Part shown: positions 1 to 12,521 of the stretch, one piece after another
Position numbering within the stretch: position 1 is the first letter of the stretch
Layout of the letters: the number at the start of each line of letters is the position of its first letter
Assembly: GCA_935421135.1 (NCBI GenBank)
Contig: OW285189.1
Span: 20,834,298 to 20,898,297, forward strand
Direction of reading: 5' to 3'
Length of the DNA stretch: 64,000 nucleotides
DNA from: Bugulina stolonifera
Taxonomy: Eukaryota; Bryozoa; Gymnolaemata; Cheilostomatida; Bugulidae
Made by a program: the position numbers and the translations under genes
The notes under the pieces: generated by a model
Told to the model about the DNA's origin: nothing
The model's input: the letters and a program-made list of their open reading frames with translations, nothing else
The model's database searches: none

Positions 1-439
1 TAAGTGAAAGAGCTCACCTTCTACGACAGAGGTGGATGGTATTGGAAGGTGTGACTATACCATCCTGCCACACAACTAGTTCTTGAACTGCACGATGCAC
101 AATTTGAACGTGTTAGGAGTAGATAAATCTGATGTGATTCACTAATAATAATTAGTGCCCACGGATTCAATGCATTGTACATGCAGCATTACTGTATAAT
201 TATTTTATACTTCTTTATGTATACATTTACTGTATCTATATAATATATTACTTATGTGAGTTCTAAAATAGTGCTCTAAGTTTAATATACATGTAATAAT
301 AAGTGAGCAGATTGTAAAATCATATTATAATATATCATTGTTGTTTGATAATTGGTATGAAACAAATGAATGCTACAACAATAAGCATACAATAATTTAT
401 TCGTAAACACATTTTATACTTTTATTTATATACTTTTAG

Positions 440-3400
440 GTGCAATCAAAGTGGTAGCCGAATTAATTTGGGAAGTGGACAAGAAAAATTTGCCTCCTGG
501 CAGCTCTCTGGAAGATATTTGTTGATTGATGAGAATATTTTTGTCCATGACATACAAGAGGATGAGTACATTAAAGGAAACTTACTAGTTACTGTTGGCA
601 ATGCTCTCTACACAGTTTATCCCGAAGGACAACATAAGCTAATAGCTGGATCTGTTCAATCTCAGGGTTTCGCCAACGGATATGGTAAGAATGCTTCGTT
701 TAACAGGGCTTCAGGCTTACTACAAATGGAAGATGGAAAAGTTGTGATAATTTCTGACTTTTACAACTTCTGCTTGAGGAAGCTCGATAGACAGACAAAC
801 AGAGTGTCTACATTTGCTGGTCGCTGCAATGATTACGTACCTGGTGGTTCGAGAGGCAGGTTATGTCATCGTCAAACAGATGGCCTTTCAACAGCTGCTG
901 TATTTTGCAGCCCTGCTCAAATGAGGTACGACCATTCTACTGACAAGATTTACGTTCTGGATGTTGATCAGCTACATACATTTATAAGATCTGTTGATCC
1001 ATACACTGCAGACGTCAGTACAGTGTTTTCCCGTTACGGCTTCAACGCTCACAATTTTTTGATTGACTATGAGAAGAAAAAGTCTTTAGTTTTTGCTCTG
1101 GCTCCAGGAATTGTCGAATGGGATATGTCTGCACCGACGACAGCAACAACATGGCTGACAAGCTGTGGCACCACAAGTTACTCTAAAATCTGCCCAAATC
1201 AGATTCATGGACTTTTAAAAAAGAATGGAGTTTACATTTTTACTGACCTGGTTGGAGGTGAAATTTATATAGATGACCTTGAGAATCAACAAAGCACCAC
1301 AATTTGTGAAGTAGCTCCATACAGCAGATGCAAAATAAGAGGACCAACATCTTTGGCGTTGATTGGAGACTATCTATACATTGGAGATTCAGTGAAGATC
1401 ACTCCAGATTGGTATATGCGGAGCACAAGTGTTGAAATTTGGAAGATCAAGCTTTCCATTACACCACAGGATAGTAAGTAGCCTGCTGTTATAGTTGTAT
1501 GACATTACATTGACCCTATGGTCAGTGTTACTTTCCAGGCTGTATTCACTCATTCATAATTCTTCTAGCTTGTGGCGGTGTGGAATTTCCTTGCATTCAG
1601 ATTCAAACAAAAGTGCACCATTACCAAGATTTTAGATTCAGCCAATAACGCTATACATGTATATATACATATTTCATTTATAATCTTTGAAGTTGCTTTT
1701 CAAAATTGATTGCAAGACAACTACAAATTGGTGACACAATCTGGGTAGATAATTTTGAGCTAATTGACATTTTTGCGGATTGTTTTAGAGAATCAACATG
1801 TAGAACACTCTTGTCATACGTGTATATGCCTAAACTCCACTCCTAAAACCCGCATATTGCATTTTGGAAAATATTTAATTCTGGAAAGTCTAGGAATCAT
1901 AATTCGCAATGTGCTTTACCTGGTCATCTACAATATACATGTAAAAGTTAAAGATAAAAGCTACATGTACGAATGTAGATATTCTTTTATAGATAAAACC
2001 TGTAAAATTCTGTAAAATTAGTATGCAAAAGATGTTAAACGGCAAATAAAATAACACCCATTTCCTATTTGTGTCGACCTTTTAAGGTAACGCAGTAAAG
2101 TAGATAATTATGTAGTACACTAATAAACAGGCTTGTGGCCAATACTCGAAATGAATTCTTTACCAATACTCTCCAATATTTGCCTGGCCAATAACTAATA
2201 CTGATTCAAGAAGTTCAAAATCCAACACCAATATCCCACAGTATTGTAATTGGATAGCGCCATCCAATAGTATTGAACATTAGTATTTGACCCCAAGCCT
2301 GCTAGATAACAATATCAATTTCAACTCGACTTGGCTATACAACTGTGGCATTGCTTCATGGTTGTGATTTGCAATCTTCATCATTTAGTTTCAATGTGGT
2401 ATTTGTTGGCCTATGCAATCTGTTATGACCTTCCATGAATGCATTTGTTATTTTATTTCAGCCTACAACAAGTCTGGTGCACCATGGTTGAACATATTAT
2501 CATCGCAGAGTAAGTATTAGAACCAAGATAGTTTACAGACACTATAGTATACCTCATGGATACAGTGGACATGCATATAAATTTTAACTATTTTAACATT
2601 TCGAAAACCCTGGTGATTAGAATGTGCAGTCATTGATCCATTTATTGAAACTATACAATAATATAAACATTTCAGCTTCATCAGAATCCACTGAGCAAGA
2701 GAAAGACTCGAGTCCTATTTTTATTGTGGGGGGAATTGTCGTAGGAATTGGAGCAGTTGCTGGATGCCTGATCTGTTTGGTAAGATATTATTATAATCAA
2801 GAGCTTTCCTCCCCCCCCCCCCCCCCCACCCAACACATGAAACAGAACTTGGGTTGAGTAGAAACTATATTATAGTGCAAAAAATGCTGTAATGTGGGAA
2901 TATTGGAGATTTCCATTAAACTAGTCATTTTGTAGCTCTCCATGCTGTTATCAGTTGAGCGGAGAATAATAATAATGTTTCCAAAAACTCTCTCTAAGCT
3001 TTACACAGCTGTTATGAGTAAAAACTACAATAATACTGTAAAATAAAAATTATGTTTGAACACTTGCAGAAAAAGGCAACCAACAGATGTGCTATTCAAG
3101 CTGATAGAAATGGCCAAAGGAGATCAAGAGGTACAGAGTTAACTGTTTCATGTCATATAATAGTATGCCCGGTGCATTACTAATGTTTTGAAAAGAAATA
3201 GGTGCTGTATGCTTTAGACCATCTCCATGATATATTCGTTGTACATTATCAACTGTAGGCTTTATTGCTCCTGCTTTAGTTTAGGGAATTGACTGGAAAC
3301 AGTCGGAAAGACTTCTATAATACGTCATTTTCACTAGAAAGCTAATCATAATTTAATTATTCAACTGCTACTAATTTTTAGTGCTTCAAAACAGATCAAG

Positions 3401-3641
3401 ACTTGCATTGCCTGCGTTCCGTAATAGTGAGCCCCAGTCGGCCGAAGGAGAGACTATAAGCCCGTTGCCTTATCAAAGGTTGGATGAAAGTCAGGCTAAC
3501 CATATTCCTGTGCAACCCATACAACCACCTCCATACCAAAGGATGGATGATAGAGATGAGCAAACAGCACATCCAGTACAGCCACCACCACCATATGAAG
3601 ATACACTAGTAGTACCTGATTCTCTATCACTATCCCCTTAG
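440..3641 (+). CDS. NHL-repeat ectodomain, single-pass membrane protein with PPxY tail (copy 1, 5' incomplete)
   Basis: Five exons join in phase: 440-1473, 2462-2509, 2676-2779, 3070-3130 and 3382-3641 (stop TAG), giving at least 501 residues. The large exon has NHL-like text (GYGKNASFNRASGLLQ, then ISDFYNFCLRKLD and VSTFAG), the pattern of NHL beta-propeller blades, with several cysteines as expected for an extracellular domain. Exon 3 encodes a hydrophobic helix (IFIVGGIVVGIGAVAGCLIC), followed by a basic stop-transfer stretch. The last exon carries two PPPY motifs, the ligand type for WW domains such as those of Nedd4-family ubiquitin ligases. The true start and signal peptide are not seen; bases 8-48 could be the tail of the preceding exon, since the phase fits. 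Role is inferred only: a surface receptor or adhesion protein. No canonical AATAAA lies at the site matching that of copy 2 (AATAAC here). Confidence 0.72.
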
Positions 3642-4270
3642 ATAAGCAACAATTCAACATAATTATAGCATTGGATCAAACCATAAGTATTGTAAACCCC
3701 TATGTGCGCAATAACGTTCACGTGTAGGTTCTATCTATCCCCATTTCTATGACGATCAACTATGGTGTTATAATATTCAGACTCACAGAAAAAGCGTTAA
3801 ATTCATATACCTTTCAAACTAAGGACTGTTACACATAGCATACATCTATATTGTATAATAAGTAACAATAGAGTACCCATAGAAGCGACTGATTATAATT
3901 CGAACTTGTCCACTCGTAGTTCAGTTTGATCTCATGAAAACAAAAAATTAACAAGGCGAGCGCAACTTTGAATTACATGTATACTGATCCTCAGTAGGAA
4001 CCTGACAAATTTTGTTATAATTATAACATATCTTAGGTGTACAAGTACATGCACATATTACATTTATTTACACTCACATGGCACAGTTGGCTATTTATAG
4101 TCACAGCATTGTATTATCTATCACAGCACAACTTATACACACATCTCATTGTTGTATATTTTCCGGCATTACACGTACACTGTATATTATTGTAAATTAG
4201 CTGAATATCGTATAAAATACATGTCTGTATCATAACTATAGTCATTATACCATGAGTCATAACTTCTGTC

Positions 4271-4600
4271 ATGGACTCTTGCTCTCTCTCTTTGGAAGAT
4301 TTTTCTTCATCAGTGAGACCATTTAAGGCTCTACAGTCAATGTGTAGTACCAATCCACCAGTGGCCTTGATCAATATTCAGCCAATAACCAAAGCTGATT
4401 TCCAATCGGCTATTTCGAACATAAAATATGAAGATGGGCGCATCAAAGGAGACATACTGGTTACTGTAGGCAATCCTTTTTACCTCAGTACAGTGTTTTC
4501 CCATTATGACTTCAACGTCTAAAATTTTCTGATTGACTATGATAAAATAGTCATTAGAATTTTTTTACTAGCTCCAGTAACTGTCAAATCGGGCATTTCG
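4271..4600 (+). pseudogene. Internally deleted remnant of the NHL-protein large exon
   Basis: The frame reading IKGDILVTVGNPFY matches IKGNLLVTVGNALY of copy 1. It then jumps directly to STVFSHYDFNV, which in copy 1 lies about 420 bases further on. The following bases still align (AATTTTCTGATTGACTATGA) but contain a stop and frame breaks. The piece is therefore a fossil of the 5' half of copy 2, collapsed by an internal deletion. The short upstream open stretch beginning at ATG 4271 has no recognised counterpart. Confidence 0.65.
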
Positions 4601-4891
4601 TACTAAAGACAGTGACAACAGGGTACACCAGACTAAATACAATCTTTAAACAGGCCTGCAGTCTGCACAGAGATAGAAGTTAAGTAGTTATGTATTTAAA
4701 ATAGGCCTTCAAACCAAGTTGCCAGTGCTGCAAAGTCAATAGCTGGTATCACTGGTAGAGGAAGTCTCACATCACATTAAAGGTTGCTATAGTCTTGTAC
4801 AATCCATAAAACCACATGTTGAATTAAAGAGGAGGTAACTCCACTACTAATTGTCAACAACTACTGTCTCCATATACTGGTAATAATACAG

Positions 4892-7800
4892 TACTACAAC
4901 CACTGTAACCACTACATGCGCAACAACCACTACGATTACTTCAATAACTACAACCACTAGAACCACTACTATCACAACAACCACTGCAACCACTAGAACC
5001 ACTATTATCACAACAACCACTACAACCACTGCAACCACTAGAACCACTACTATCACAACAACCACTGCAACTACTAGAACCATCTCTGCCCAAATGAGGT
5101 ATGACCATTCTACTGACAAGATTTACCTTATGGATATTAGTCAGCATAATACCTTTGTTAGATCTGTTGATCCATACACAGCAGACGCTACCACAGTGTT
5201 TTCTCTCTATGATCTCATTGCTCACAATTTTCTGATCAACTATGAGAAGACAAAGTCTCTAGTTTTTGCTCTGGGTCTAGGAATTATGGAATGGGATATG
5301 TCAACAGCAGCGACAACATGGTTGACCAGCTGTAGCACCACAAGCTACTCTAAAATTTGTCCAAATCAGACTTACGGACTTGTGAAAAAGAATGGAGTTT
5401 ACATTTTTACTGATTTGGTTGGAGGTGAAATTTATATAGATGACCTTGAGAATCAACAAAGCACCACAATTTGTGAAGTAGCTCCATACAGCAGATGCAA
5501 AATACGAGGACCAACATCTTTGGCGTTGATTGGAGACTATCTATACATTGGAGATTCAGTGAAGATCACTCCAGATTGGTATATGCGGAGCACAAGTGTT
5601 GAAATTTGGAAGATCAAGCTTTCCATTACACCACAGGATAGTAAGTAGCCTATTGGTTAGTTGCATGATATAATATTGCTAGAGCTCCACAAAGATCACC
5701 CGGTGCCTACCATTGTAACTCAGTTTCCCACTGAGCATACATGGGCCCAATGATACGTCCCCCGCCCTTTGGTCAATCACCTAAACGGCCCGTCTGAATA
5801 TATGTCGGTATTTCTACTCCACATGGCAAGTCCTAATTCAGTCACTAATACAACATCAGCGTAATAAAAAGGTGAATAATAGTTCTTGCAGCAAAAAAGT
5901 CTGTATCAGGAAACACGTAATGGAAACAAAGCATTAGTAAAATTGTCACTATTTATACGAGTAGATCTGAGAAAATGAACCAATAGATTGCTGGTTCGCT
6001 ATCGACAGCTATAATTAAGACATAACAACATCCAGCAGAAATCGGTACAACATGGTGTTTTCTGCTATGTATATGCATGGCACCAACACATTTTAAATAA
6101 AAAACTATTTATACAAAACATGTTCTATACATTTGTACATGCAATTATTCATATTAGAGAGGCTGCTAAAGTACCACATTTATAACAGGCATCTACTAGA
6201 GTATTGATCATGATTAGTCAAAGTTTCATTCAAGACTGTTTTCACTCAACCAAAATTTTTCTAGCTTGTGGCTGTTAGAGTTGTTTTGCTTTCAGATTCA
6301 AACCGAAGTACACCATCGCCAAGATTAAAATTCAACCAACATGCAGCAACACTAACGTATTATATACCTGTACATCCATCATGTATATATTTTCATCTTT
6401 TAACCTTTGAAATTGCCTTCTCCTAACTGAGTGCAAGATAACTATATGCAAATTGGTGACACAATCTGGGTAGATAATCTTGAGCTCGTCATTGCATTCA
6501 TCTACATGATCTACACATATAACACTGTAATGACTTCATGTATTTCATTTTCCATTTAGTTTAAATGTGGTATTTGTTAGTTTGAACAATCTGTTATAAA
6601 CTTCCATTTTATTTCAGCGTATATCAAGTCTGGTGCACCATGGTTGAACATAATATTATTGCCATCACAGAGTAAGTATTATAAAACCAGAATAGTTTAC
6701 ACACGCATAATAACATCATCGTACTATGTGACAGACCAACAGGTAGACAATAGCCCTGCTATTAGATTGTGTAATAAGTGCACTGAAGGTAAATACACAT
6801 AATATAATATATATTTGAAGATGTTGGTGTGGGTTAATAGCTGTACAGTAATACTAGACCCATTTTTATGATTTTACTCCTTATACTAACCCTAGTATCA
6901 TCATCAGAGGAAAAATTCCCTTTGCAGCATAACTGCTGAATTAGGCATTATATAAAAGCCTGGCAACTAATTACAGTGAAACTTGCTTAATTTAATTACT
7001 CCAAGAGACTGTTATAATTGGTTTGAATTAAACCTGAGTTTAAATTGCTAGATCACCTCCCTTAAGTCATTAGTGCTCAGCAGAGACCAAGGCTAATAGT
7101 TTGAACTAGCCAAGCTTATCCGAGGCCGAATTAAGCAAGTTCCACTGTGTATTACTATTGTACAAGAATCTGATGATGGTAGTAAGATGAGTATTGAAAT
7201 ATAGGGTAAAAAATTATAAAAATGGGTTTAGTATTACTGTACATCCATCCTAATATAAAGAGAATACAGAATCCACTGACAGAGGAACAGGTGGGAGACT
7301 TATTTTCATTGTGGGAGGAAGTGTCCTTGGAATCATAGGAGCTGCTGGATGCTTGATATGTTTGGTAAGATATTATAATAAGGGGCCTCACTCCCCCTCC
7401 AACACATAACACATAGTTAATTAATAATAATACTGCATGAGAAAATGCTGCAACATGGGAATATTGTACATTGGAGAGTTCAATTAACCAGTCATTCTGT
7501 ATTTCTTCTTGGGGTTGAGCAGAGAATAATAATAATGCTTCCAAAAACCTCTCTCTAAGCCCTACATACCTGTAAATTAGTGGGAGAACTGCAACAATAC
7601 TGTGAAATAGAAATTATATTTGAATACTTGTAGAGAAAAGTGACAAAAAAACCTATTCAACCTTGTACGCATGGTCCAAGGAGATCTAGAGGTAGGTTGA
7701 CTGTCTCAAATGTAATAATATAATGCTGGTACATTACTAATGTTCTGGTGCTGTGAAGTGTGAACTTTTTAGACCAACACCAACTTTATCATATAGTAGG

Positions 7801-8236
7801 TTACATTATCTACAAGATGTAGGCTTTATTGCTCCTGTTTTGGCCAAGAAAATTGAGTAGAAATGCTCCTATAATATAAACTACCACTAGAAAGCTGTTC
7901 ATATAATTTAATTGTTCGATTATAACGTGTCAAAACAGATCAAGACTTGCACTGCCTGTGTTCCACAATAGTGAGCCCTGGTCGGCCGAAGGAGAGACTA
8001 TAAGCCCGATGCCTTCTCAAAGATTGGATGAAAGTCAGGCTAACCATATTCCTGTACAACCCATACAACCACCTCCATACCAAAGGATGAATGGAAGAGA
8101 TAATAACCCTACTATGGGTGATGAGCAAACAGCACATCCAGTACAGCCACCACCACCACCATATGAAGATACACTAGTAGTACCTGATCCTCTATCACCA
8201 TCTCCTTACATGGGCAACAATTCAACAGAATTATAG
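4892..8236 (+). CDS. NHL/PPxY membrane protein copy 2, 5' half replaced by Thr-rich repeat; possibly non-functional
   Basis: Exons recognisable by homology to copy 1 are about 4892-5639, 6618-6671, 7270-7364, 7634-7691 and about 7940-8236 (stop TAG at 8234-8236). Phases match copy 1 up to the last junction. The first exon opens at a possible AG acceptor (4890-4891) and reads through a Thr-rich block straight into the second half of the propeller (AQMRYDHSTDKIY). Exon 3 gives the membrane helix (IFIVGGSVLGIIGAAGCLIC). The last exon keeps both PPPY-type motifs. Oddities: there is no N-terminal half or start, and the AG acceptor used by copy 1 before the last exon is changed here, so the nearest downstream CAG gives the wrong phase. 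It may be a decaying copy, or a new gene with a mucin-like stalk. Confidence 0.5.
4909..5082 (+). repeat. Degenerate ACAACCACT-type minisatellite encoding a Thr-rich stretch
   Basis: Imperfect repeats built from ACAACCACT, GCAACCACT and AGAACCACT, with ACTATCAC spacers, run for about 170 bases. In the plus frame that continues into copy 2 the block is fully open and reads as Thr with some Ala, Ile and Arg. The Val-rich and Gly/Ser/Cys-rich minus-strand readings are by-products of the repeat. Confidence 0.8.
6974..7147. mobile_element. MITE with CAGTGAAAC/CAGTGGAAC ends (pogo/Tigger-like)
   Basis: The left end reads CAGTGAAACTTGCTTAATT and the right end is its inverted form (AATTAAGCAAGTTCCACTG). 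TA lies just outside the left end, and TGTA follows the right end. At about 175 bp with no coding capacity, it sits in an intron of copy 2 and is absent from copy 1, so it inserted after the duplication. Ends like this with TA flanks are typical of the Tc1/mariner group. Confidence 0.65.
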
Positions 8237-8278
8237 CATTGGATCAAATCATAAGCATTGTAAACCCCTGTGTGTGCA

Positions 8279-8284
8279 ATAAAG
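8279..8284 (+). terminator. Poly(A) signal AATAAA of copy 2
   Basis: An AATAAA hexamer lies 43 bases after the stop of copy 2. The aligned position in copy 1 reads AATAAC. Confidence 0.5.
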
Positions 8285-9451
8285 TTTATGCGTACATGTA
8301 GGTTCCATTTATTCCCATTTTTACTGCATGTTGGTCAACTATGTGTATTTAGACACACAGTACAAACGTTACTTTGAATTAAATACACTGTTCAATTTAC
8401 ACATTATTGCACATGGCAAATATCAATATTGTATAGTACATGAGGGGTAGGTCTTGAGCACTCACACACTATTGATTATAATTTGAAGTTGTCCACTCTT
8501 AGTTCAGCTTGGTCTCATCAAGATGAAAAATTGAACAAGAGAACAACTTTGAATTATGCCTGTTAATGTGCTTCTCGGTAGGCACCTGACGACTATGGTA
8601 GGGTCACTCTTGTTACAGTATATCTGAGGCATACATGTACATATTATTTTTATGCAAGGAGTTGGTCTATTGAACAGTCAGAGACCTGTTTCACATCTAT
8701 GAAAATACCACTCCCTGACTAGGATTTGAACCCAGGCCTCTACGACACCTAATCGCCTAGCACAGTGAACAGAACACATTATCAAGACAACAGCTCAGCA
8801 GTCTTAAAAAAGGAAGCTTCGCCGGTGAGCAGCAGACATGCTCTGAGACAACTGCACACAAGGCGCCCTTCGTATTATGGCCACCTAGCATATGGGGTGT
8901 TAAGGGGTTTGACCATTTTTTATTAAGCTTATGTAATGTGTCTTACCCCATTACATACTTCTCTACAATGTACTTCCAGCTAAGATCCAAATATTATCCT
9001 AATATCAAAAATTAGTTTTGAACACGAGACAATTTGTTGATACATTTCATCACCTTGTAAGTGTGTCAATTTAATTTCCTCTTACAGTGTGTTTCCTAGG
9101 GAGCACACTATTGATTATGTGCTGTACCTTTTTACTGAGTGCACCATGTGATGCTATTATAACTTGTAGCGACTGCAATAAGAATTAATAACTGTAAAAT
9201 TATTCAACACTTCCAATACATTAACCTCAGACCTAATGTATATATATTTACTGTAACCACAAAAAAGAGATCTGCATGCAGACCTACATGACCATGGTTT
9301 GTTAATGATATAATCATCATAATTATATATCAGTGTGATAGAAGAACACCTGGATGGTACTGCGTTATTAACAACAATATATTTTCAATTTGAGTAAAAT
9401 GTAACAAAATATATAATTATAACAAACTAACATATGGCTTAAAGGGAACAT
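8285..9451. other. Intergenic stretch between copy 2 and UFC1
   Basis: No coding signal is visible on either strand. It contains a short inverted-repeat element (8483-8553, TTGAAGTTGTCC ends) within the duplicated 3' flank, and a tRNA-like B-box region near 8720. Confidence 0.6.
8711..8775 (-). repeat. tRNA-derived (SINE-like) fragment
   Basis: On the minus strand, GGGTTCAAATCC matches the internal RNA polymerase III B box, and the preceding bases (TAGGCG, TCGTAGAGG) resemble the body of a tRNA. The acceptor stem does not pair well, so this looks like a tRNA-derived repeat or relic rather than a working tRNA gene. Confidence 0.4.
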
Positions 9452-11585
9452 TCAAGTATCACCTGACCCAGTTGCCTTTTCTTTATAGGTCACAATTCCC
9501 TTCTCTATCATATCTGGTATTTCAACAGCCAGCCATGGTCCTAGCTAAAACATGTAGTCAATGGTGAACTCCAGATTGCATTCATGTTCACACAAAATAA
9601 ATGCATTGCAGTCAACTAGTAATACGATTACATGCATGTACTGTGAGTTACTTATAACAGGATTATAGTTCAATCAGCATAATCTCACAAGAACCACTAA
9701 TCAAAATCGCTAGTCAAAAATGATTGCCACATTTCTCAATAAATATTCAATGTTATTACTTACTCCAAGTGCAAAAGCATGAGCAATTCCGAACTTGGGA
9801 ACGTTCCTTGCCCACAGTGGTTTGAAATGATCTGTTAGACAAATTTTTCCACCTCTATACATTTTGGCTGTCTTCCCATCTAATTCAGGTAAAGCTATCT
9901 CAATTGCAGTAGCAGGATATGTCACTGGAATCTAAATAGATTATCAGAAATATAGGAATACAAAGTATAATTGTACTGAAAATCATTAGTAAAACACTCA
10001 TAAGTTGAGTCATCAAGTTGTAACTGCTCAATTTCTAAAACATTTATTTCAGACTGTACATTATTATACAAAATGAAAACTGGGCAAACTAACTAGGAGT
10101 TGTAGATCTGTGCTTTTCAAATTTAATTTTGTCCATAAATGTAATCCGTTTTATTAACTCAAATACCTACTCTAATAAATCTTGCAATCGAAGTAAACAT
10201 CAAGTTATTTAAGCATTCAGATTTTAGATACTCCAGTTCGGAAGATGTCTTGTTTGGAAGGACATACACAAATCAGCAAATAAAAATAAGAGAGAACTTT
10301 GCAATATGACCATAACAGCAAATTTTCTCAACACTAGTTCAAACAATTAGGCCTAGTGTATGAAACAAAGTACATGTATATAGGCTTGTATAGCACTGCA
10401 AGGCATGTTGATACTAAATCAACAAGTAGGCAACGAGGTCTATTAGTAGACACCTTGACTTACATCAAATGTAACTTCAAACTCATACTTTAATCTATCT
10501 TGCATATGCCAGCATTTCCCAAACCATCTTGTGCCTTCTTGATTAGCTTCTAAGCGAAACCAATCATTGTCTTCTGATTTGTTCTTCTCTATATACTAAA
10601 ACACATACAATAAAAATTTGCTGAAATGTTCCAATGAGAACAGTGATACAGTTACCAAACTTATAGTATACCTCCAATAGGCTTGGGTTAGGGTTATCAT
10701 TACATGCACATACTGATAGTACAGGCTACATCTATAGCCTATTATATTTGCCAATTTGAAGGCCTTTATTAGCTTACAAGTCATTTGTAAAAAGTTTTAA
10801 TGTGGTAGTACTAGATAGTGAAAGAATAGATAGTTCATTCAATGATAATACCCTGTACAGCCAAACGCGGCGGTCTAGATGTTATGCAACTCACTTCCCC
10901 ACCATCCAGCTGCTAGGTTTTTCGATGACTGTTATACTAGCTTCACTGTTTAACACTTGTACATCGCAAAATTCGTAATAATAATATATCGTTCATGTGA
11001 ATGGATTGTTTACACAGGGCTGTGGTAAAGAAGCCTTTCCAATTCCAAAAGAAAGAGCGCATTTGCACACAAGGTAGCATAACTCCTTGCCGAATCCAGA
11101 CCGCATTTGGAAGCCTATAGTGCAATAATTTAAAATACAGTAGGGGCAGAGTATCTCTAAGGAAGACATTATGCTACAATTACATTAATCAACACCATAG
11201 CAAAAAAATACAAAAACATCAATACATGTACACTTACTTACAGGCCTTCATGTAATACATTACATACTACTCTACTGTACACTACTGCAGCAAACTGTTA
11301 GTATTAAGTATTACGTAGGCACAAGTCTAATTAGACATATTTTACAACAAATCCGCTGAAGACCACTGTGTATAAAAATATAGGACTATTTATTTGGAAC
11401 AAACTGTCAGGTGGCACCCCTATTCATCTAAAACCATAGTAGTCTATAGTCTTAACTCTTACAGCAATTAGTGATTGATATTCTTCCTTTAGTCTTTGAA
11501 CCCATAAATCACCATCACGAGGACCTGCTCTAGTTTTCAGTAGAGGAATTTGACCAAGAGTCTTTTTCGTTACAGCATCAACCAT
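9452..11585 (-). CDS. UFC1: Ufm1-conjugating enzyme 1 (E2 of ufmylation)
   Basis: Four minus-strand exons join in phase 0: 11463-11585 (ATG), 10464-10595, 9764-9931 and 9452-9544 (stop TGA), for 171 residues; human UFC1 has 167. UFC1 accepts UFM1 from the E1 UBA5 and passes it to substrates with the ligase UFL1. Residues 1-41 include [12 protein letters not shown] and [13 protein letters not shown], exon 2 has [20 protein letters not shown], and exon 3 has [20 protein letters not shown]. These are family signatures, and the catalytic cysteine is Cys116, the same number as in the human enzyme. The C-terminus begins [11 protein letters not shown]. It is transcribed divergently from INTS12 about 0.9 kb away. 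No defects were seen. Confidence 0.96.
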
Positions 11586-12521
11586 TTCCACTTGCGATTC
11601 TGAACAACAATTGTTAAATTTCAATACAACAAATAATGAAATTCAAATTCTTCTTCACTACTATAAAAAAAAACAACTATCCTAAATAAACCTAGCCCAA
11701 AGTTCTAAAAGATTTCAAGTACTGTGTGCGAGTAATATGCTATACAGCCGTATCGTATCAAATCGTGGCCAAAAAACCTAGTACATCCTGCCAAATGTTT
11801 ATTTCAATAAATTTAGTACTACAAAGTAACACAGTAGCCCGTGTATCCTATACATTCCTAGATGATTTCTGCTGGACCAATATTATTAAAATAATGTACA
11901 ATACTCCACCATAAGTTTAATTCAGTTAGCGTGGAACTCAAGCAAATATTGGAAAGGAGATGAGCGGAAAATAAAATACTAATATAGAATTATTTAATAA
12001 TTATATTATTCTAGGATTTTCACCAGATTTGTCAGTCAGCCAGTCAATCAATTGGTCCTCATCTCTGGGAACAGCAGAGTAAGTGAATTAGATTTTAGGT
12101 AGTGAGGCCATCCATATAACGTACAACCAGAGCACCACTACCACGAGTAATGTCAACCAGGCAGGCACTCATTACTGTGCTTATGTTTAGCTCTAATACT
12201 GGTACTGAAGGGAAAACGACCTCACACTCTTGACCTGACTGGTGCGTAGAAGAGTGATCACTGACCAGTGGGAGTGGGTATACACCTGCATCAGTAGGAG
12301 TGGATGGTGGAATTCCACACTTCGGACACTAGCCTACAGCAGTGTGACACTGCTCCAAATTACATGGAGGAATCATGGGTCTTAGACTGGTGTCCTTGCA
12401 GTGTAACAGGAGCGGTCCTATTATATAGTGGAGCTATGGATTCTAGTAGCAGGCTGGGCTATATGGTATTGCCAAAGTTATTACTAGAATTCATTTGGTC
12501 TGCTGTTTATGATGTTTTAGA
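11586..12521. promoter_or_regulatory. Shared upstream region of UFC1 and INTS12
   Basis: The start codons of two divergent housekeeping genes face each other across 936 bases, so this interval probably contains a bidirectional promoter and both 5' untranslated regions. A possible untranslated INTS12 exon is 12016-12079, between a TAG acceptor and a GTAAGT donor, and a further AG acceptor lies just before the INTS12 start. An inverted CCAAT (ATTGG) occurs near 12050. No TATA box was identified with confidence. Confidence 0.4.

Larger units (their letters stand above)
440..8650. repeat. Tandem segmental duplication, two units of about 4 kb
   Basis: Unit 1 (about 440-4040) and unit 2 (about 4385-8650) match in exon order, exon phases and 3' flanking DNA. 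For example the downstream stretches starting near 3655 and 8228 are alignable to about 4035 and 8640. Unit 2 has lost or rearranged its 5' half and gained a small inverted-repeat element in one intron. Intron sequence has diverged while the end of the large exon is nearly identical. Confidence 0.8.

Noticed and set aside
4909..5082. CRISPR-like array
   Set aside because: The repeats are contiguous and degenerate without unique spacers, and the window is clearly eukaryotic.
4847..5225. Val-rich and Ser/Gly/Cys-rich minus-strand open frames
   Set aside because: They are the complementary readings of the ACAACCACT repeat and of the copy 2 exon. The plus frame is supported by homology to copy 1.
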